The translations under genes were made by a program, and so were the position numbers. The notes beneath the pieces are model-generated. The model saw only the letters and a list, made by a program, of their open reading frames with translations, was not told the origin of the DNA and did not search any database. From NCBI GenBank assembly GCA_963977005.1, contig CAXBMQ010000004.1:124001-188000 (forward strand): 64,000 nucleotides of DNA, in the 5' to 3' direction. This document shows, in pieces, positions 1-8,914 of this stretch. This DNA comes from CAXBCP01 sp963977005. Its GTDB lineage: Bacteria; Pseudomonadota; Alphaproteobacteria; MPNO01; UBA830. Numbering within the stretch: position 1 is the first letter of the stretch; each line of letters begins with the position of its first letter.

Positions 1-182
1 CGCCCGAATACCGTCATTAGACTACCTCGTTCCCAATCACCTACCCCGGACATGGCCTCTCTGGGTCAGGGCGTCAATGCAAAGATTTGAAAAAGATTTT
101 TCTATTTTTTGCCAAGTAGAGAGAAAAATGAACGATAGGGTGGGATCAGGGCGTCATATTAGGATGAAATTTCAAACATCGG
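1..182. other. Intergenic segment, no gene seen
   Basis: No supported coding region or RNA gene was found here. The stretch at about 80-180 is richer in A and T than its surroundings. It lies downstream of the leftward phosphatase gene, so it may hold that gene's 3' end and signals belonging to a gene outside the window. No convincing terminator hairpin was found. Confidence 0.5.
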
Positions 183-659
183 CTATCTCAGATGGTTGTC
201 CTCTATGTCCCGCAGAAGGCCTTCGGATGCTGCTTCAATCATCTCAAACACCCGTGCAAAGCCATCGCCGGGGCCGTAATAGGGGTCCGGTACGTCCCGG
301 ATTCCGGTTTCGGGGGCAAAATCCATGAACAGGCGCACACGACCGGTATGTGTCGGGGGGCACCGGTGACTGAGATCCTGAAAATGGCCGGAATCCATCG
401 CGACGATCAGGTCGAACGCTGCGAAATCGTCGGTGCGGACCGGTCGGGCGCGCTGATCGCTGATATCGATGCCGCGGGCGAGGGCCGTTTGCTGCGATCG
501 CGGGTCGGGTGGCTGGCCCGCGTGCCAGGCGCCCGTACCGGCGGAGTCCACGCCGATCCTGTCCGCCAGGTTCCGCGACCGGACAAGCTGCAGAAACACG
601 CCTTCGGCAGTAGGGGACCGGCAGATATTGCCGGAACAGACGAACAGAACGCGGAACAC
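183..659 (-). CDS. Low-molecular-weight protein-tyrosine phosphatase
   Basis: Predicted cytoplasmic phosphatase of the LMW-PTP/arsenate-reductase fold, 158 aa, the normal family size. With the GTG start at 659, the P-loop CSGNICRS lies at residues 8-15 (nucleophile Cys8, Arg14 in the C-x5-R motif). The general-acid loop DPYYG is near the C-terminus. The same frame stays open far upstream, giving a spurious 346-codon ORF, but homology begins at VFRVLFVCSGN, so the GTG start is preferred. The substrate cannot be deduced: no capsule or exopolysaccharide genes lie next to it. It is divergent from the glycosylase-like gene at 735. Confidence 0.9.
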   Translation of the reverse strand: MFRVLFVCSGNICRSPTAEGVFLQLVRSRNLADRIGVDSAGTGAWHAGQPPDPRSQQTALARGIDISDQRARPVRTDDFAAFDLIVAMDSGHFQDLSHRCPPTHTGRVRLFMDFAPETGIRDVPDPYYGPGDGFARVFEMIEAASEGLLRDIEDNHLR

Positions 660-734
660 GCAATGGCCTCTCTGTGGTGAACGGTCGTATACTACACGTT
701 TCCGGTCCAGAAAGTTCCAGCCAACCGGCCTGCA

Positions 735-1322
735 ATGCCTGATACGATCAAAACGCTTTTTCGCGATATCCGCGCCTGTACCCACTGTGCTGCGCATTTG
801 CCCATGGGACCGCGCCCGGTGGTGCGGGGTTCGGCATCGGCACGTGTGTGCATTATCGGACAGGCGCCCGGCGTGCGCGTCCACCGGAGCGGCATTCCGT
901 GGGATGATCCCAGCGGCAAGCGACTGCGCGGCTGGCTGCAGGTAGACGATGAGACGTTTTATGACGAGCAAAGGGTCGCTATCATTCCCATCGGGTTCTG
1001 CTATCCCGGCACCATGGCGAATGGCGGCGACTATCCGCCGCGGAAGGAATGCGCCCCGCTCTGGCACGCGCCGGTGCTCGATGCGCTGGAGAATGTCGAG
1101 CTGACATTGCTGGTCGGCAGTTACGCCCAGGCCTACTATCTCGGAAAAGCCCGGAAGAAAACCATGACCGAAACGGTGCGGTGCTGGCGGGATTACGGCC
1201 CCGATATCCTGCCGACCCCGCACCCGAGCTGGCGGACGACCGGCTGGCAGAAAAAGAATCCCTGGTTCGACGAAGAGATTCTGCCCGAACTCCGCCGACG
1301 GGTGAAAGCGTTGATCGGGTGA
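735..1322 (+). CDS. Uracil-DNA glycosylase family protein (family 4-like)
   Basis: A 195-aa uracil-DNA glycosylase superfamily protein, expected to excise uracil or a related lesion from DNA. Motif A is GQAPG at residues 42-46 and motif B is HPS at 163-165. Cysteines C15-x2-C18 and C89-x16-C106 have the spacing of the [4Fe-4S] ligands in family 4 enzymes, so a cluster is likely (inference). The exact subfamily and lesion preference are not determined. Its TGA stop overlaps the GTG start of the downstream EamA gene (GTGA), which suggests translational coupling. Confidence 0.8.
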   Translation: MPDTIKTLFRDIRACTHCAAHLPMGPRPVVRGSASARVCIIGQAPGVRVHRSGIPWDDPSGKRLRGWLQVDDETFYDEQRVAIIPIGFCYPGTMANGGDYPPRKECAPLWHAPVLDALENVELTLLVGSYAQAYYLGKARKKTMTETVRCWRDYGPDILPTPHPSWRTTGWQKKNPWFDEEILPELRRRVKALIG

Positions 1323-2227
1323 AGGCGCCCGCCGCGTATACCGCGCTGCCTGTCGCCACCCGCGCCGTGATCCTGATGGTGATGTCGGCGCTGTCCTATG
1401 CCCTGACCTATGTGACGATCCGCGAACTGACGGAGACCTTTTCCGTCTACCAGCTTGTTCTGTTCCGCACCGGCATCGGGACGGCGGTCATGCTGCCCTG
1501 GCTTTTCCGGTCCGGGGTGCGCGTATTGAAGACATCCCGCTGGAAGCTTTACGGCATGCGCGCTCTGGCTGTTTATACGGGGAATCTCTGCTGGTTCTAC
1601 GCGCTCGCCGAAATGGCGCTGGCCGATGCGACAGCCCTGTCATTCCTGATGCCCGTCTTTGCCGCGTTGATTCTGGCATTCTGGATGCGCGAGCAGCTGA
1701 ACGGGGCGCGGCTGTCGGCATTGTTTATGGGGCTGGCCGGCGCATTTGTGATCATCCGACCGGGCTTCGCCGAGGTCGGTCTTGCGACGCTTTCCATGCT
1801 CTATACGACCATCGTCTATGGCGGTGCCATGGCCGTGACCCGCGTACTCGCCAAGACCGAGGATTCGAACGCCGTTGTGTTTTACATGTTTGCCCTGAAC
1901 CTGCCACTTGCCCTTGGCCCGGGCGTCTATCACTGGACCCCGCCGTCGCCGTCGCTGTGGCTTCTGATCGGGGCGTTTGCGGTTCTCAGCCTGTATTCCC
2001 AGATTTTCATGACGCGATCGCTGGCGCTTGCGGAAGCTGCCGTTGTCATGCCGAGCTTTTATCTGCAGTTGCCGATTGCCGCCTTTTTTGGGTTTTTCCT
2101 GTTCGAACAGGTGCCGGAAATATGGCTGCTTCCCGGCGCCATGCTGATCATCGGCGGCAGCTACTATTCTGTGTGGAGCGAAAGCCGGCGGCGCCGGGCG
2201 GCGGCCGCAAAGGAACGGCCGTCATGA
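1319..2227 (+). CDS. EamA/DMT family transporter 1
   Basis: Integral inner-membrane protein of about 302 aa with roughly ten hydrophobic segments and two EamA repeats, typical of drug/metabolite transporters. The conserved IIRPGFAE segment follows the sixth helix. The GTG start overlaps the previous stop; ATG at 1376 is a later alternative that would cut into helix 1. It ends in ATGA, overlapping the next EamA gene. The substrate is unknown; relatives export amino acids, metabolites or drugs. This is the first of eight EamA paralogues in the window. Confidence 0.88.
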   Translation: MKAPAAYTALPVATRAVILMVMSALSYALTYVTIRELTETFSVYQLVLFRTGIGTAVMLPWLFRSGVRVLKTSRWKLYGMRALAVYTGNLCWFYALAEMALADATALSFLMPVFAALILAFWMREQLNGARLSALFMGLAGAFVIIRPGFAEVGLATLSMLYTTIVYGGAMAVTRVLAKTEDSNAVVFYMFALNLPLALGPGVYHWTPPSPSLWLLIGAFAVLSLYSQIFMTRSLALAEAAVVMPSFYLQLPIAAFFGFFLFEQVPEIWLLPGAMLIIGGSYYSVWSESRRRRAAAAKERPS

Positions 2228-3099
2228 CCGGGGAGCATCGCGTTCCCGCAGCCGGTGCGCTTGTCGGTTTGATGTGGATGACGGCGACGGCCGCCTGTTA
2301 TGCGATGAGCTATATTGCCATGCGCCTGCTGTCCGACGATATCAGCATCTACGAGCTGACATTCCTGCGGTCGGTGATCGCGTGTCTGTTTCTGGGTCCC
2401 TGGATACTGGCGACCCGGCCGCGGGCAATTCGTGTGACGCGATGGACGCTCTATTCCGTCCGTTCGCTTGCGACCTATGCCGCGATGATGTGCACGGTCT
2501 ATGGCATCGTGCATGTACAGATTGCCGATGTGACATCGCTGCTGCTGGCGTCCCCGCTATTCACGGTTCTGTTCGCGGCCGCCTTTCTGAAGGAAAAGGT
2601 GGGAATTCACCGCTGGATGGCTCTGCTCGCCGGAATTGCCGGCGCCCTTCTGATCATCCGCCCCGGTTTTGCCGAGATCACTTTTGCGAGTTTTGCCGGG
2701 CTGCTCGCCGCCTTCGGATACGGTATCGCGAATGCCGGCACCAAGGCGCTGACGGCAACGGATCATCCCGATGCGATCGCGTTCTGGATGTATGCGTTGA
2801 TCATCCCGATCTCGGCGATTCCGGCCTTCCTGCACTGGACCACGCCGGGCTGGCACCACATGCCCCTGATCGTTCTGCTCGGGCTGCTGACGATGCTGTC
2901 GCAATATTCGATGGCGCGGGCGTTCCGCGCGGCCGATACCAGTGTCGTATTGCCGGCGCACTACCTGCAGATGCCGTTTGCGGCGGGGCTCGCATTCCTC
3001 ATTCTGTCGCAGGTGCCGTCGGTCTGGGTATGGCCGGGGGCAGCGATCATTGCCGGCAGTGCGTACTACACGGTGATCCGGGAGCGTCGGCGGAATTAA
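2224..3099 (+). CDS. EamA/DMT family transporter 2
   Basis: Ten-helix EamA protein of 291 aa with the same layout as its upstream neighbour, including IIRPGFAE in the linker between the two repeats. The ATG overlaps the upstream stop by 4 bp, so the pair is co-translated. This fits either a tandem duplication or a heteromeric pair. Its stop overlaps the end of the convergent metallopeptidase gene by 4 bp. The substrate is unknown. Confidence 0.88.
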   Translation: MTGEHRVPAAGALVGLMWMTATAACYAMSYIAMRLLSDDISIYELTFLRSVIACLFLGPWILATRPRAIRVTRWTLYSVRSLATYAAMMCTVYGIVHVQIADVTSLLLASPLFTVLFAAAFLKEKVGIHRWMALLAGIAGALLIIRPGFAEITFASFAGLLAAFGYGIANAGTKALTATDHPDAIAFWMYALIIPISAIPAFLHWTTPGWHHMPLIVLLGLLTMLSQYSMARAFRAADTSVVLPAHYLQMPFAAGLAFLILSQVPSVWVWPGAAIIAGSAYYTVIRERRRN

Positions 3100-3497
3100 T
3101 CTTCCGCATCGGCTTCGAGCCGTTCCATGTCGTCGTCCGACAGGCCGAAATGGTGGCCGATCTCGTGGATCAGCACGTGACGCACCAGGTGCGAGAGATC
3201 TTCCTCGGTCTCGCACCAGTAGTCGAGCAGGGGGCGGCGATACAAAAAGATCATGTCCACCACGGGCGCGGCCCCGGCATCCTTTTCGCCGACCGGCACG
3301 CCGCTATACAGCCCCATCAGATCGAACGGGCTTTGCAGCCCCATTTCCATCACCGTTTCCGGGTCTGGAAAATCATCCACACGGAAGACGATGTCCGTGG
3401 TCAGCAACCGGAACGTGTCGGGGAGCGTCTCGAACGCGGTCCGCGCGATGGCTTCGATATCGTCGAGCGACGGGGCGGTTGTGAAATCTCTTTTCAT
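3096..3497 (-). CDS. Small zincin-like metallopeptidase family protein
   Basis: A 133-aa protein with the zinc motif HEIGHH at residues 111-116, followed by FGLSD whose Asp121 is a plausible third ligand. This matches the minimal-zincin 'metallopeptidase family protein' group. The ATG at 3497 begins MKRDFTTAPS and gives the family's usual length; the longer open frame upstream overlaps the pterin dehydratase gene and looks non-coding. There is no signal peptide, so it is probably cytoplasmic. Substrates are unknown. Confidence 0.85.
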   Translation of the reverse strand: MKRDFTTAPSLDDIEAIARTAFETLPDTFRLLTTDIVFRVDDFPDPETVMEMGLQSPFDLMGLYSGVPVGEKDAGAAPVVDMIFLYRRPLLDYWCETEEDLSHLVRHVLIHEIGHHFGLSDDDMERLEADAED

Positions 3498-3570
3498 GGC
3501 GACATGATTACCCGCCCTTGATCGCGTGGCCAAGCGGCGACACAGTGAGGACGTACAGGAGGCACCCAGA

Positions 3571-3903
3571 ATGGTCGAAAAATTAACCGGAAAAGCCCGC
3601 CAGAAAGCGCTCGGGCCGCTCAAGCACTGGAAAAAGGTCAAAGGCCGCGATGCGATCGCGAAGGCCTACAAGTTCAAGGATTTCAACGAGGCGTTCGGTT
3701 TCATGTCCCGCGTCGCTCTGAAGGCGGAAGAAATGAACCACCATCCCGAATGGTTCAATGTCTACAATCAGGTTCTGGTGACGCTGACCACCCACGATGC
3801 GGGCGGGGTATCGTCTCTCGATATCAAGCTGGCGAAACACATCGATTCGATTGCCGGACGAAAGGCGCTCGCACTGCAGAAAAAGCCGGCCAGGAAAAAA
3901 TAG
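3571..3903 (+). CDS. 4a-hydroxytetrahydrobiopterin dehydratase (pterin-4a-carbinolamine dehydratase)
   Basis: A 110-aa pterin dehydratase-family protein. The signature EMNHHPEWFNVYN is at residues 54-66, with His57/His58 and His75 at the expected catalytic positions. It regenerates quinonoid dihydropterin after aromatic amino-acid hydroxylation. No phenylalanine hydroxylase lies in the window, so its role may be in general pterin or molybdopterin metabolism. The ATG at 3571 has a good AGGAGG-like site in CAGGAGGCACCC. An in-frame start at 3526 lacks such a site and is unlikely. Confidence 0.92.
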   Translation: MVEKLTGKARQKALGPLKHWKKVKGRDAIAKAYKFKDFNEAFGFMSRVALKAEEMNHHPEWFNVYNQVLVTLTTHDAGGVSSLDIKLAKHIDSIAGRKALALQKKPARKK

Positions 3904-3911
3904 GCCCTGTT

Positions 3912-4799
3912 TCAGGTTTTTCCGTGCCGCGCTTCGTGGCGGGTGATGTAGAGCGTCGCAGAGACGATTATCGCGGCCCCGATCCAGGTCCAGATATCGG
4001 GGACCTCGGTGAAAATGAAATATCCGGCGAGCGCCGCGAAGACGAGGCGGATGTATTCCATTGTGCCCATCAGGCTCGATTCGCCGATGGAGAATCCGCG
4101 TACAAAGAAATTCATACCGATCGCGGTGAAACCGGCCAGCAGGCAAAGCAGCACCCATTCCTGCGGCGTCGGATCGACCCAGACATAGGCGGCCGGTCCG
4201 GTGAAGATGAGTATGCCGAAAACGTGGTACCAGAACAGGATGGTGCCCGGCGGATCGTTTCGCGCCAGAACGCGAATAATGATCAGGCCCGACGAAAACA
4301 ATAGCGCCGTGACAAGGGCAACACCCCAGGCGATATCCACCTCACCGCCAAACGGCCGCATCATGACGATCACACCAGCAAACCCGATCAGGGTGGCACA
4401 CCACCGGTGAATACCGACGATCTCTTTCAGGATAAAGATGGCGAGAATTGTCAGAAACAGCGGCCGCGTGAAGGTCATGGCGGTCGCATCGGCGAGCTGC
4501 AGATGGATGACCGTGTAGAATATGCCGGCCTGCCCGAGTGTCGCCAGCAGGGCGCGCGCAAAATGCAGTTTCAGGCGTTTGGTCTGCAGTTTTGCCCGGC
4601 CCGTACGGATAAACAGCGGCGCCAGCAGGATAAAACCGACCCCGTAGCGAAAGATCGACATCTGTGCCGGATGGATACGGTCGCCGGTAAATTTCACGAC
4701 GATATCCGTCAGAACGAAGAATGCCGTGCCCATGATAACGAACAGGGCACCGCGGATATTTGTGGGCAGGGCGTGAAATTTCTCGAGCAGTCCGTTCAT
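3912..4799 (-). CDS. EamA/DMT family transporter 3
   Basis: EamA protein of 295 aa with ten predicted membrane helices, last of four leftward EamA genes. The N-terminus NIRGALFVIMGTAFFVLTDI starts helix 1. The linker between the repeats reads VIVMMRPFGGEVD, a variant of the IIRPGF motif of its neighbours. The C-terminus is short and basic. The intergenic gap to the next gene upstream is only about 10 bp, consistent with an operon. The substrate is unknown. Confidence 0.87.
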   Translation of the reverse strand: MNGLLEKFHALPTNIRGALFVIMGTAFFVLTDIVVKFTGDRIHPAQMSIFRYGVGFILLAPLFIRTGRAKLQTKRLKLHFARALLATLGQAGIFYTVIHLQLADATAMTFTRPLFLTILAIFILKEIVGIHRWCATLIGFAGVIVMMRPFGGEVDIAWGVALVTALLFSSGLIIIRVLARNDPPGTILFWYHVFGILIFTGPAAYVWVDPTPQEWVLLCLLAGFTAIGMNFFVRGFSIGESSLMGTMEYIRLVFAALAGYFIFTEVPDIWTWIGAAIIVSATLYITRHEARHGKT

Positions 4800-4809
4800 G
4801 CGGATATCT

Positions 4810-5694
4810 TTACTTGTTGCGGCCCTGGCGCGTCAGCCAGACCGAAGCGACAAAGATGATCGTTCCGCCGATCCACGTCCAGACGTCTGGGAATTCGGCA
4901 AAAACCAGCCAGCCCAGCAGCGATGCCCAGATCAGGCGGGTGAAGTTGAACGGCATGGCGATCGATATATCGGCCGCCTGAATGCCGCGGTTATAGGTGC
5001 GCTGCAGGATAACGCTCATCAGACCGATAAAGACGAACAGGCCCCATTGCGCCGCGCTCGGCATGCGCCAGACAATCAGGGTCGGCACCAGCAGGATCAG
5101 GGTCTGGGTTACGAACAGCCACGCGGCGATGGTATCCGGCGGGTCGGTGCGGACCAGCGTCTTGATCATGATAGACACCAATGCGCCGGCAATTGCCGAC
5201 CCCAGCGCGTAGGCCATGCCGAGGTTGAACTCGGCGAAACCGGGGCGAATAACGAGAATGGCGCCGACGAACCCCATCGAAATTGCCAGCCAGCGTTTGC
5301 GCCCGGCCACTTCACCGAGCACGAATCCGGCGATCGCCGCGCCGATCACCGGCTGTAGAAAATTGATCGCCGACATATCGGCGATCGGGATCAGGGCGAC
5401 TGCGGCGAAAAGCAGGGTAACGTTGGTCGACGACATGAACCCGCGGACCACGTGCTTGCCGATCTGCTGGGTCCGCATCGCACCCAGCCCGACTTTCATC
5501 AGCCAGGGCATCATGAACAGGATGGCAAATGCGTTGCGCAGAAAGGCGATCTGGAAAACTTCGATATCGGGCGCGAGGTAACGGCCGATCGCGATCGAGA
5601 TCACGTAGGTAATTGCCGAGATCGACATCCAGATACCCGACCTCACAGGGCCGGGCAGGGCGGCGAAACGTGCGGTGAATCCGGCAGCGGTCAT
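4810..5694 (-). CDS. EamA/DMT family transporter 4
   Basis: EamA protein, 294 aa from ATG 5694 (MTAAGFTARF). This start leaves a 1-bp gap from the stop of the upstream paralogue (TTA at 5696-5698), a tight operon arrangement. A longer frame up to 5730 would overlap that gene and is not preferred. It has ten hydrophobic segments, and ILVIRPGFAE lies between the two repeats. The substrate is unknown. Confidence 0.87.
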   Translation of the reverse strand: MTAAGFTARFAALPGPVRSGIWMSISAITYVISIAIGRYLAPDIEVFQIAFLRNAFAILFMMPWLMKVGLGAMRTQQIGKHVVRGFMSSTNVTLLFAAVALIPIADMSAINFLQPVIGAAIAGFVLGEVAGRKRWLAISMGFVGAILVIRPGFAEFNLGMAYALGSAIAGALVSIMIKTLVRTDPPDTIAAWLFVTQTLILLVPTLIVWRMPSAAQWGLFVFIGLMSVILQRTYNRGIQAADISIAMPFNFTRLIWASLLGWLVFAEFPDVWTWIGGTIIFVASVWLTRQGRNK

Positions 5695-5695
5695 G

Positions 5696-6622
5696 TTATT
5701 CCTGCACCGATGTCGAGGCGATGCGTTCACGCGATTTTCGGGCTTCGCGCCGGGCGATATAGACGGTCGATGTAAATATCAGGGCACCGCCCAGCGCGGT
5801 GTAGATGGAGGGTATCTCCGAAAACAGGACGAAACCGAAAAGGGCGGCGATTATCAGCCGCGAGAAATCCATCGGCAGTATGATCGATGCGTCCGCCGCC
5901 GCGTATCCGCGCGACATCGCGCGTTGACCCAGGGTCCCGGCCAACCCGGTGAACGACAGCCAGCCGATCTGTTCCCATGTCGGCGTTTCCCAGACGAAGA
6001 TCGCCAGAACCAGCATCACCGGTGTGGTGAACAGCACCATATACATGGTGATGGTATCGGGCGATTCGGTGCGGGACAGGTAGCGTATGAGGATTGCCGC
6101 CGCGGCCCCGGCGATGGAGGCGACGAAGACTGCGGCAAGGCCGAGATTGACGGCCTCAAAGCCGGGTCGGACCATCACGAGCACGCCGAGAAAGCCGATT
6201 CCCAGCGCTGCCCAGCGTCGCTGGCCGACAATCTCTCCCAGGAAGACGATGGCGAAAACCGTCCCGTAGAGCGGTCGCGTAAACATGATGGCGACGGCAT
6301 CCGCCAGCGGTATCTCTCCGAGCGCGTAGAAAAAACCGAGCGACCCGATCGTGGTGGCGAATGCCCTGGCCAGAAACCACGAAGTCTTGGTGGTCTTCAA
6401 ACCCTGCAGGCGTGTCCGGATCAGCCAGGGGGCCATGAAAACGAACCCGAGCCCGATGCGAAAAAACGCAATGATGAAAGTATGCACATCCGCAGACAGA
6501 TGCCGGATCGTTGCCGCCATTGCCGTCAGGCAGACGGCACTGATCAGTATCCAGATCGTTCCCCGGATCGGGCCGGAAAGCCCGCCGAACCAGATGGCGA
6601 CACCGCCTGTGACCGCGCTCAA
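5696..6622 (-). CDS. EamA/DMT family transporter 5
   Basis: EamA protein of 308 aa with ten predicted helices and VMVRPGFEAVNLG in the inter-repeat linker. The start codon overlaps the stop of the upstream EamA gene (ends at 6619), which indicates translational coupling. The C-terminal tail of about 15 residues is polar and hydrophilic. Sequence similarity to its three operon partners is obvious at the helix 1 and linker motifs. The substrate is unknown. Confidence 0.87.
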   Translation of the reverse strand: MSAVTGGVAIWFGGLSGPIRGTIWILISAVCLTAMAATIRHLSADVHTFIIAFFRIGLGFVFMAPWLIRTRLQGLKTTKTSWFLARAFATTIGSLGFFYALGEIPLADAVAIMFTRPLYGTVFAIVFLGEIVGQRRWAALGIGFLGVLVMVRPGFEAVNLGLAAVFVASIAGAAAAILIRYLSRTESPDTITMYMVLFTTPVMLVLAIFVWETPTWEQIGWLSFTGLAGTLGQRAMSRGYAAADASIILPMDFSRLIIAALFGFVLFSEIPSIYTALGGALIFTSTVYIARREARKSRERIASTSVQE

Positions 6623-7518
6623 GACACTTTTTCCCTGTTACGTCGCGACTCTGTCTGTCCGGCAAAGATCGACGAGCAGAATATCACCACCCCGCCCACG
6701 ATCGTCCAGAGATCGGGCAGCTCGGAAAAGACGACGAAACCGATAGCGATCGCGAATGGCAGGCGGGTAAAATCGAACGGCGCGATGGACCCGACATCGC
6801 CGGTTGCGAATGCCCGGGAATACAGGCGTTGCGCTGTCGTCGATCCGGCGCCGAGCAGGAAACCCCAGAACCACTGCTCCGGGGTCGGCCATTCCCAGAT
6901 GAACAGCACCGCGACGAAGGCAAAGGGCAGCATGTAGATCGACTGGTAGATCGCCGCCTTGTCCGGCGTATCGGTGCGGAGCATCACTTTCAGGATCATG
7001 GCGGACAGGGCGATGCATACGCCCCCGCCGATCACCATGAAGACGCCGATATTCACTTCCTGGAAGCCGGGGCGGACGACGATCAGCGTTCCGGCAAAAC
7101 CTGCCGCCAGCGCAATCCACCTGGTAACGTGGGCCGGTTCTTTCAGCAGCAGCACGCCGGCGAGCGCGATAAACAGCGGGAATGTAAACGAGATCGCGGT
7201 GGCGTCCCCGATCGGGATAAGCGTAAGGCTGCCGAACCAGCCATACATGGCCACCGTGCTCAGAAACCCGCGCGTCACGTATAACCTGGTGTGCGATGTG
7301 CGCAGCACCCCGACGCCGGACCGCATCAGCCAGGGCAGCATGATGACGATACCGAAGATGGCCCGGAAAAACGAAATCTCGATAAAATGGAGGTCTTTCG
7401 ACAGGTAACGCACGATTCCGGCCTGCGCCGCGAAAAACACGGCGCTCAGGGTCATCCAGATGGCGCCTTGCGCAGAGGGCGACAGCCGGGCGAAAGTATT
7501 TTTGACGGACTGGATCAT
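6619..7518 (-). CDS. EamA/DMT family transporter 6
   Basis: First gene of the leftward four-gene EamA operon, 299 aa, with ten hydrophobic segments and IVVRPGFQEVNIG between repeats. The start codon ATG at 7518 is 39 bp from the divergent SDR gene, so both promoters must lie in or overlap this very short gap or neighbouring coding sequence. The substrate is unknown. Confidence 0.87.
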   Translation of the reverse strand: MIQSVKNTFARLSPSAQGAIWMTLSAVFFAAQAGIVRYLSKDLHFIEISFFRAIFGIVIMLPWLMRSGVGVLRTSHTRLYVTRGFLSTVAMYGWFGSLTLIPIGDATAISFTFPLFIALAGVLLLKEPAHVTRWIALAAGFAGTLIVVRPGFQEVNIGVFMVIGGGVCIALSAMILKVMLRTDTPDKAAIYQSIYMLPFAFVAVLFIWEWPTPEQWFWGFLLGAGSTTAQRLYSRAFATGDVGSIAPFDFTRLPFAIAIGFVVFSELPDLWTIVGGVVIFCSSIFAGQTESRRNREKVS

Positions 7519-7557
7519 TGGCGGGCCATGAGACGACGTACCGCAAGGGGGGGATAG

Positions 7558-8388
7558 ATGTCGATGCGTTTTCGCGACTCGGTAATCTGGGTGACGGGCG
7601 CGTCGTCCGGGATCGGCGAAGCGGTCGTGCGCCAGCTCGACGCGGAGGGTGCGGATATCGTTCTGTCTTCGCGCGCAGCGGACGATTTGCAGACAGTCGG
7701 CGACGGGCTTTCCGGCGTCGGCGAGAAACTGGTCCTGCCATTCGACATCACCGACGAGGCAGGGGTTTCGGTAGCCGCGCGCACCGTGCTCGACCGCTTC
7801 GGTCGCATCGATGTCCTGTTCAACAATGCCGGCATAACGCAGCGCGCCCGTGTCGTGGATACCGATCTTTCAGTCTACCGCAGGGTGATGGACGTTAATT
7901 TTTTTGGCCCGCTGATGCTTACCAAGGCAGTGCTGCCGTCGATGCTGGATCGCGGCAGCGGGCATATCGTCTGTACCACCAGCGTTGCCGGCAAATACGG
8001 CTCTCCCATGCGGTCGGGCTACAATGCGGCGAAGCACGCCGCCCATGGGTTTTTCGATTCGCTTCGTGAAGAGGTGTCGGCGTCGGGCATCGACGTTACG
8101 CTGATCGTGCCGGGTGCGGTGCGGACGAACGTCTCGATCAACGCGCTCCGCGGCGACGGCTCTCTCTACAACAGGATGGATCCGTTTCTGGAAGAGGGCA
8201 TGTCGCCGGAGGAATGTGCCCGTCGTATCGTCGATGCCATTCATGCGCGCCGGCGCGAAGTTCTGATCGCAGATGGTGTTGCCCGCCGGCACGTGATCCT
8301 GAAACGCTGGTCCCCGGCATTGCTGTCCTGGACCATGCGCCGCCGCAAAGCCGGCAGAACGACCGTTCCGGTGGGCGGATCAACCTGA
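7558..8388 (+). CDS. Short-chain dehydrogenase/reductase
   Basis: Classical SDR of 276 aa: cofactor motif TGASSGIG at residues 13-20, NNAG at 89-92, and the catalytic set Asn114, Ser142, Tyr155, Lys159 (YNAAK). It should bind NAD(P) and act on a hydroxyl or carbonyl group. The tail past residue 240 is basic (KRWSPALLSWTMRRRK) and may associate with membrane, as in DHRS7-like relatives (inference). The substrate is not deducible. The start follows a purine-rich AAGGGGGGG stretch. Confidence 0.88.
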   Translation: MSMRFRDSVIWVTGASSGIGEAVVRQLDAEGADIVLSSRAADDLQTVGDGLSGVGEKLVLPFDITDEAGVSVAARTVLDRFGRIDVLFNNAGITQRARVVDTDLSVYRRVMDVNFFGPLMLTKAVLPSMLDRGSGHIVCTTSVAGKYGSPMRSGYNAAKHAAHGFFDSLREEVSASGIDVTLIVPGAVRTNVSINALRGDGSLYNRMDPFLEEGMSPEECARRIVDAIHARRREVLIADGVARRHVILKRWSPALLSWTMRRRKAGRTTVPVGGST

Positions 8389-8446
8389 TAGGTTCCGGTT
8401 TCCTTCGCCGCCACACCGGCGGCCCAATATCTTCAGGAGCAGCGAA

Positions 8447-8788
8447 ATGGTCAGCGATCACAAGGAATTTGCCAAGGAAGTCGATGCCCGGGCGGCCAAA
8501 CTTTTCAAGGCGGCACCCGATTCCATGCGCGCGTTTCGCGGGTTGATGGAAACCGCTGGCAAGGAAGGCGCGCTGGATGCCAAGACCAAGGAACTGATGG
8601 CGCTTGCCGTCGGCATTGCCGTGCATTGCGAGGGGTGCATCAATTTTCATATCCGCGCCGCCATCAAAAAAGGGGCGACGCGCGAGGAAGTCGCCGAAAC
8701 GGCTGCCGTGGCGATCGAAATGGGTGGCGGTCCGGCCGCGGTATACGGCGCGCAGGCGCTCGATGCGTACGATCAGTTGTCGGGCTAG
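8447..8788 (+). CDS. Carboxymuconolactone decarboxylase / AhpD-like protein
   Basis: All-helical 113-aa CMD/AhpD family protein. The redox motif C61-E-G-C64-x3-H68 is intact, which favours an alkylhydroperoxidase-type disulfide function over decarboxylase activity. It sits 58 bp after the SDR gene with its own AGGAG site, so the two may be co-transcribed. No ahpC partner is adjacent. Confidence 0.88.
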   Translation: MVSDHKEFAKEVDARAAKLFKAAPDSMRAFRGLMETAGKEGALDAKTKELMALAVGIAVHCEGCINFHIRAAIKKGATREEVAETAAVAIEMGGGPAAVYGAQALDAYDQLSG

Positions 8789-8820
8789 AAAATAAACTAC
8801 TCCGACGTCCAAGATTTGCT

Positions 8821-8849
8821 TTGACCCGTATCCTGAACGGTAGCATTTT
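8821..8849 (+). promoter_or_regulatory. Candidate sigma-70 promoter of the RND efflux operon
   Basis: TTGACC at 8821-8826 and CATTTT at 8844-8849 are separated by 17 bp, upstream of the RND adaptor gene. The -35 box matches consensus well and the -10 box is weak. The transcript would have a leader of about 60 nt. Confidence 0.4.
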
Positions 8850-8914
8850 CCGACGGATAATATTTGCCGGTAACGTGTTGAACGTGCGGCGCGGCGCTTA
8901 GTTGGAGACCTTTT

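Noticed and set aside
183..1223. 346-codon frame covering the LMW-PTP
   Set aside because: Only the last 158 codons match the family. The upstream part is antisense to the glycosylase gene.
5675..6937. 420-codon rightward frame over EamA genes
   Set aside because: It is antisense to two EamA genes with strong motifs, and its product is hydrophilic and compositionally biased.
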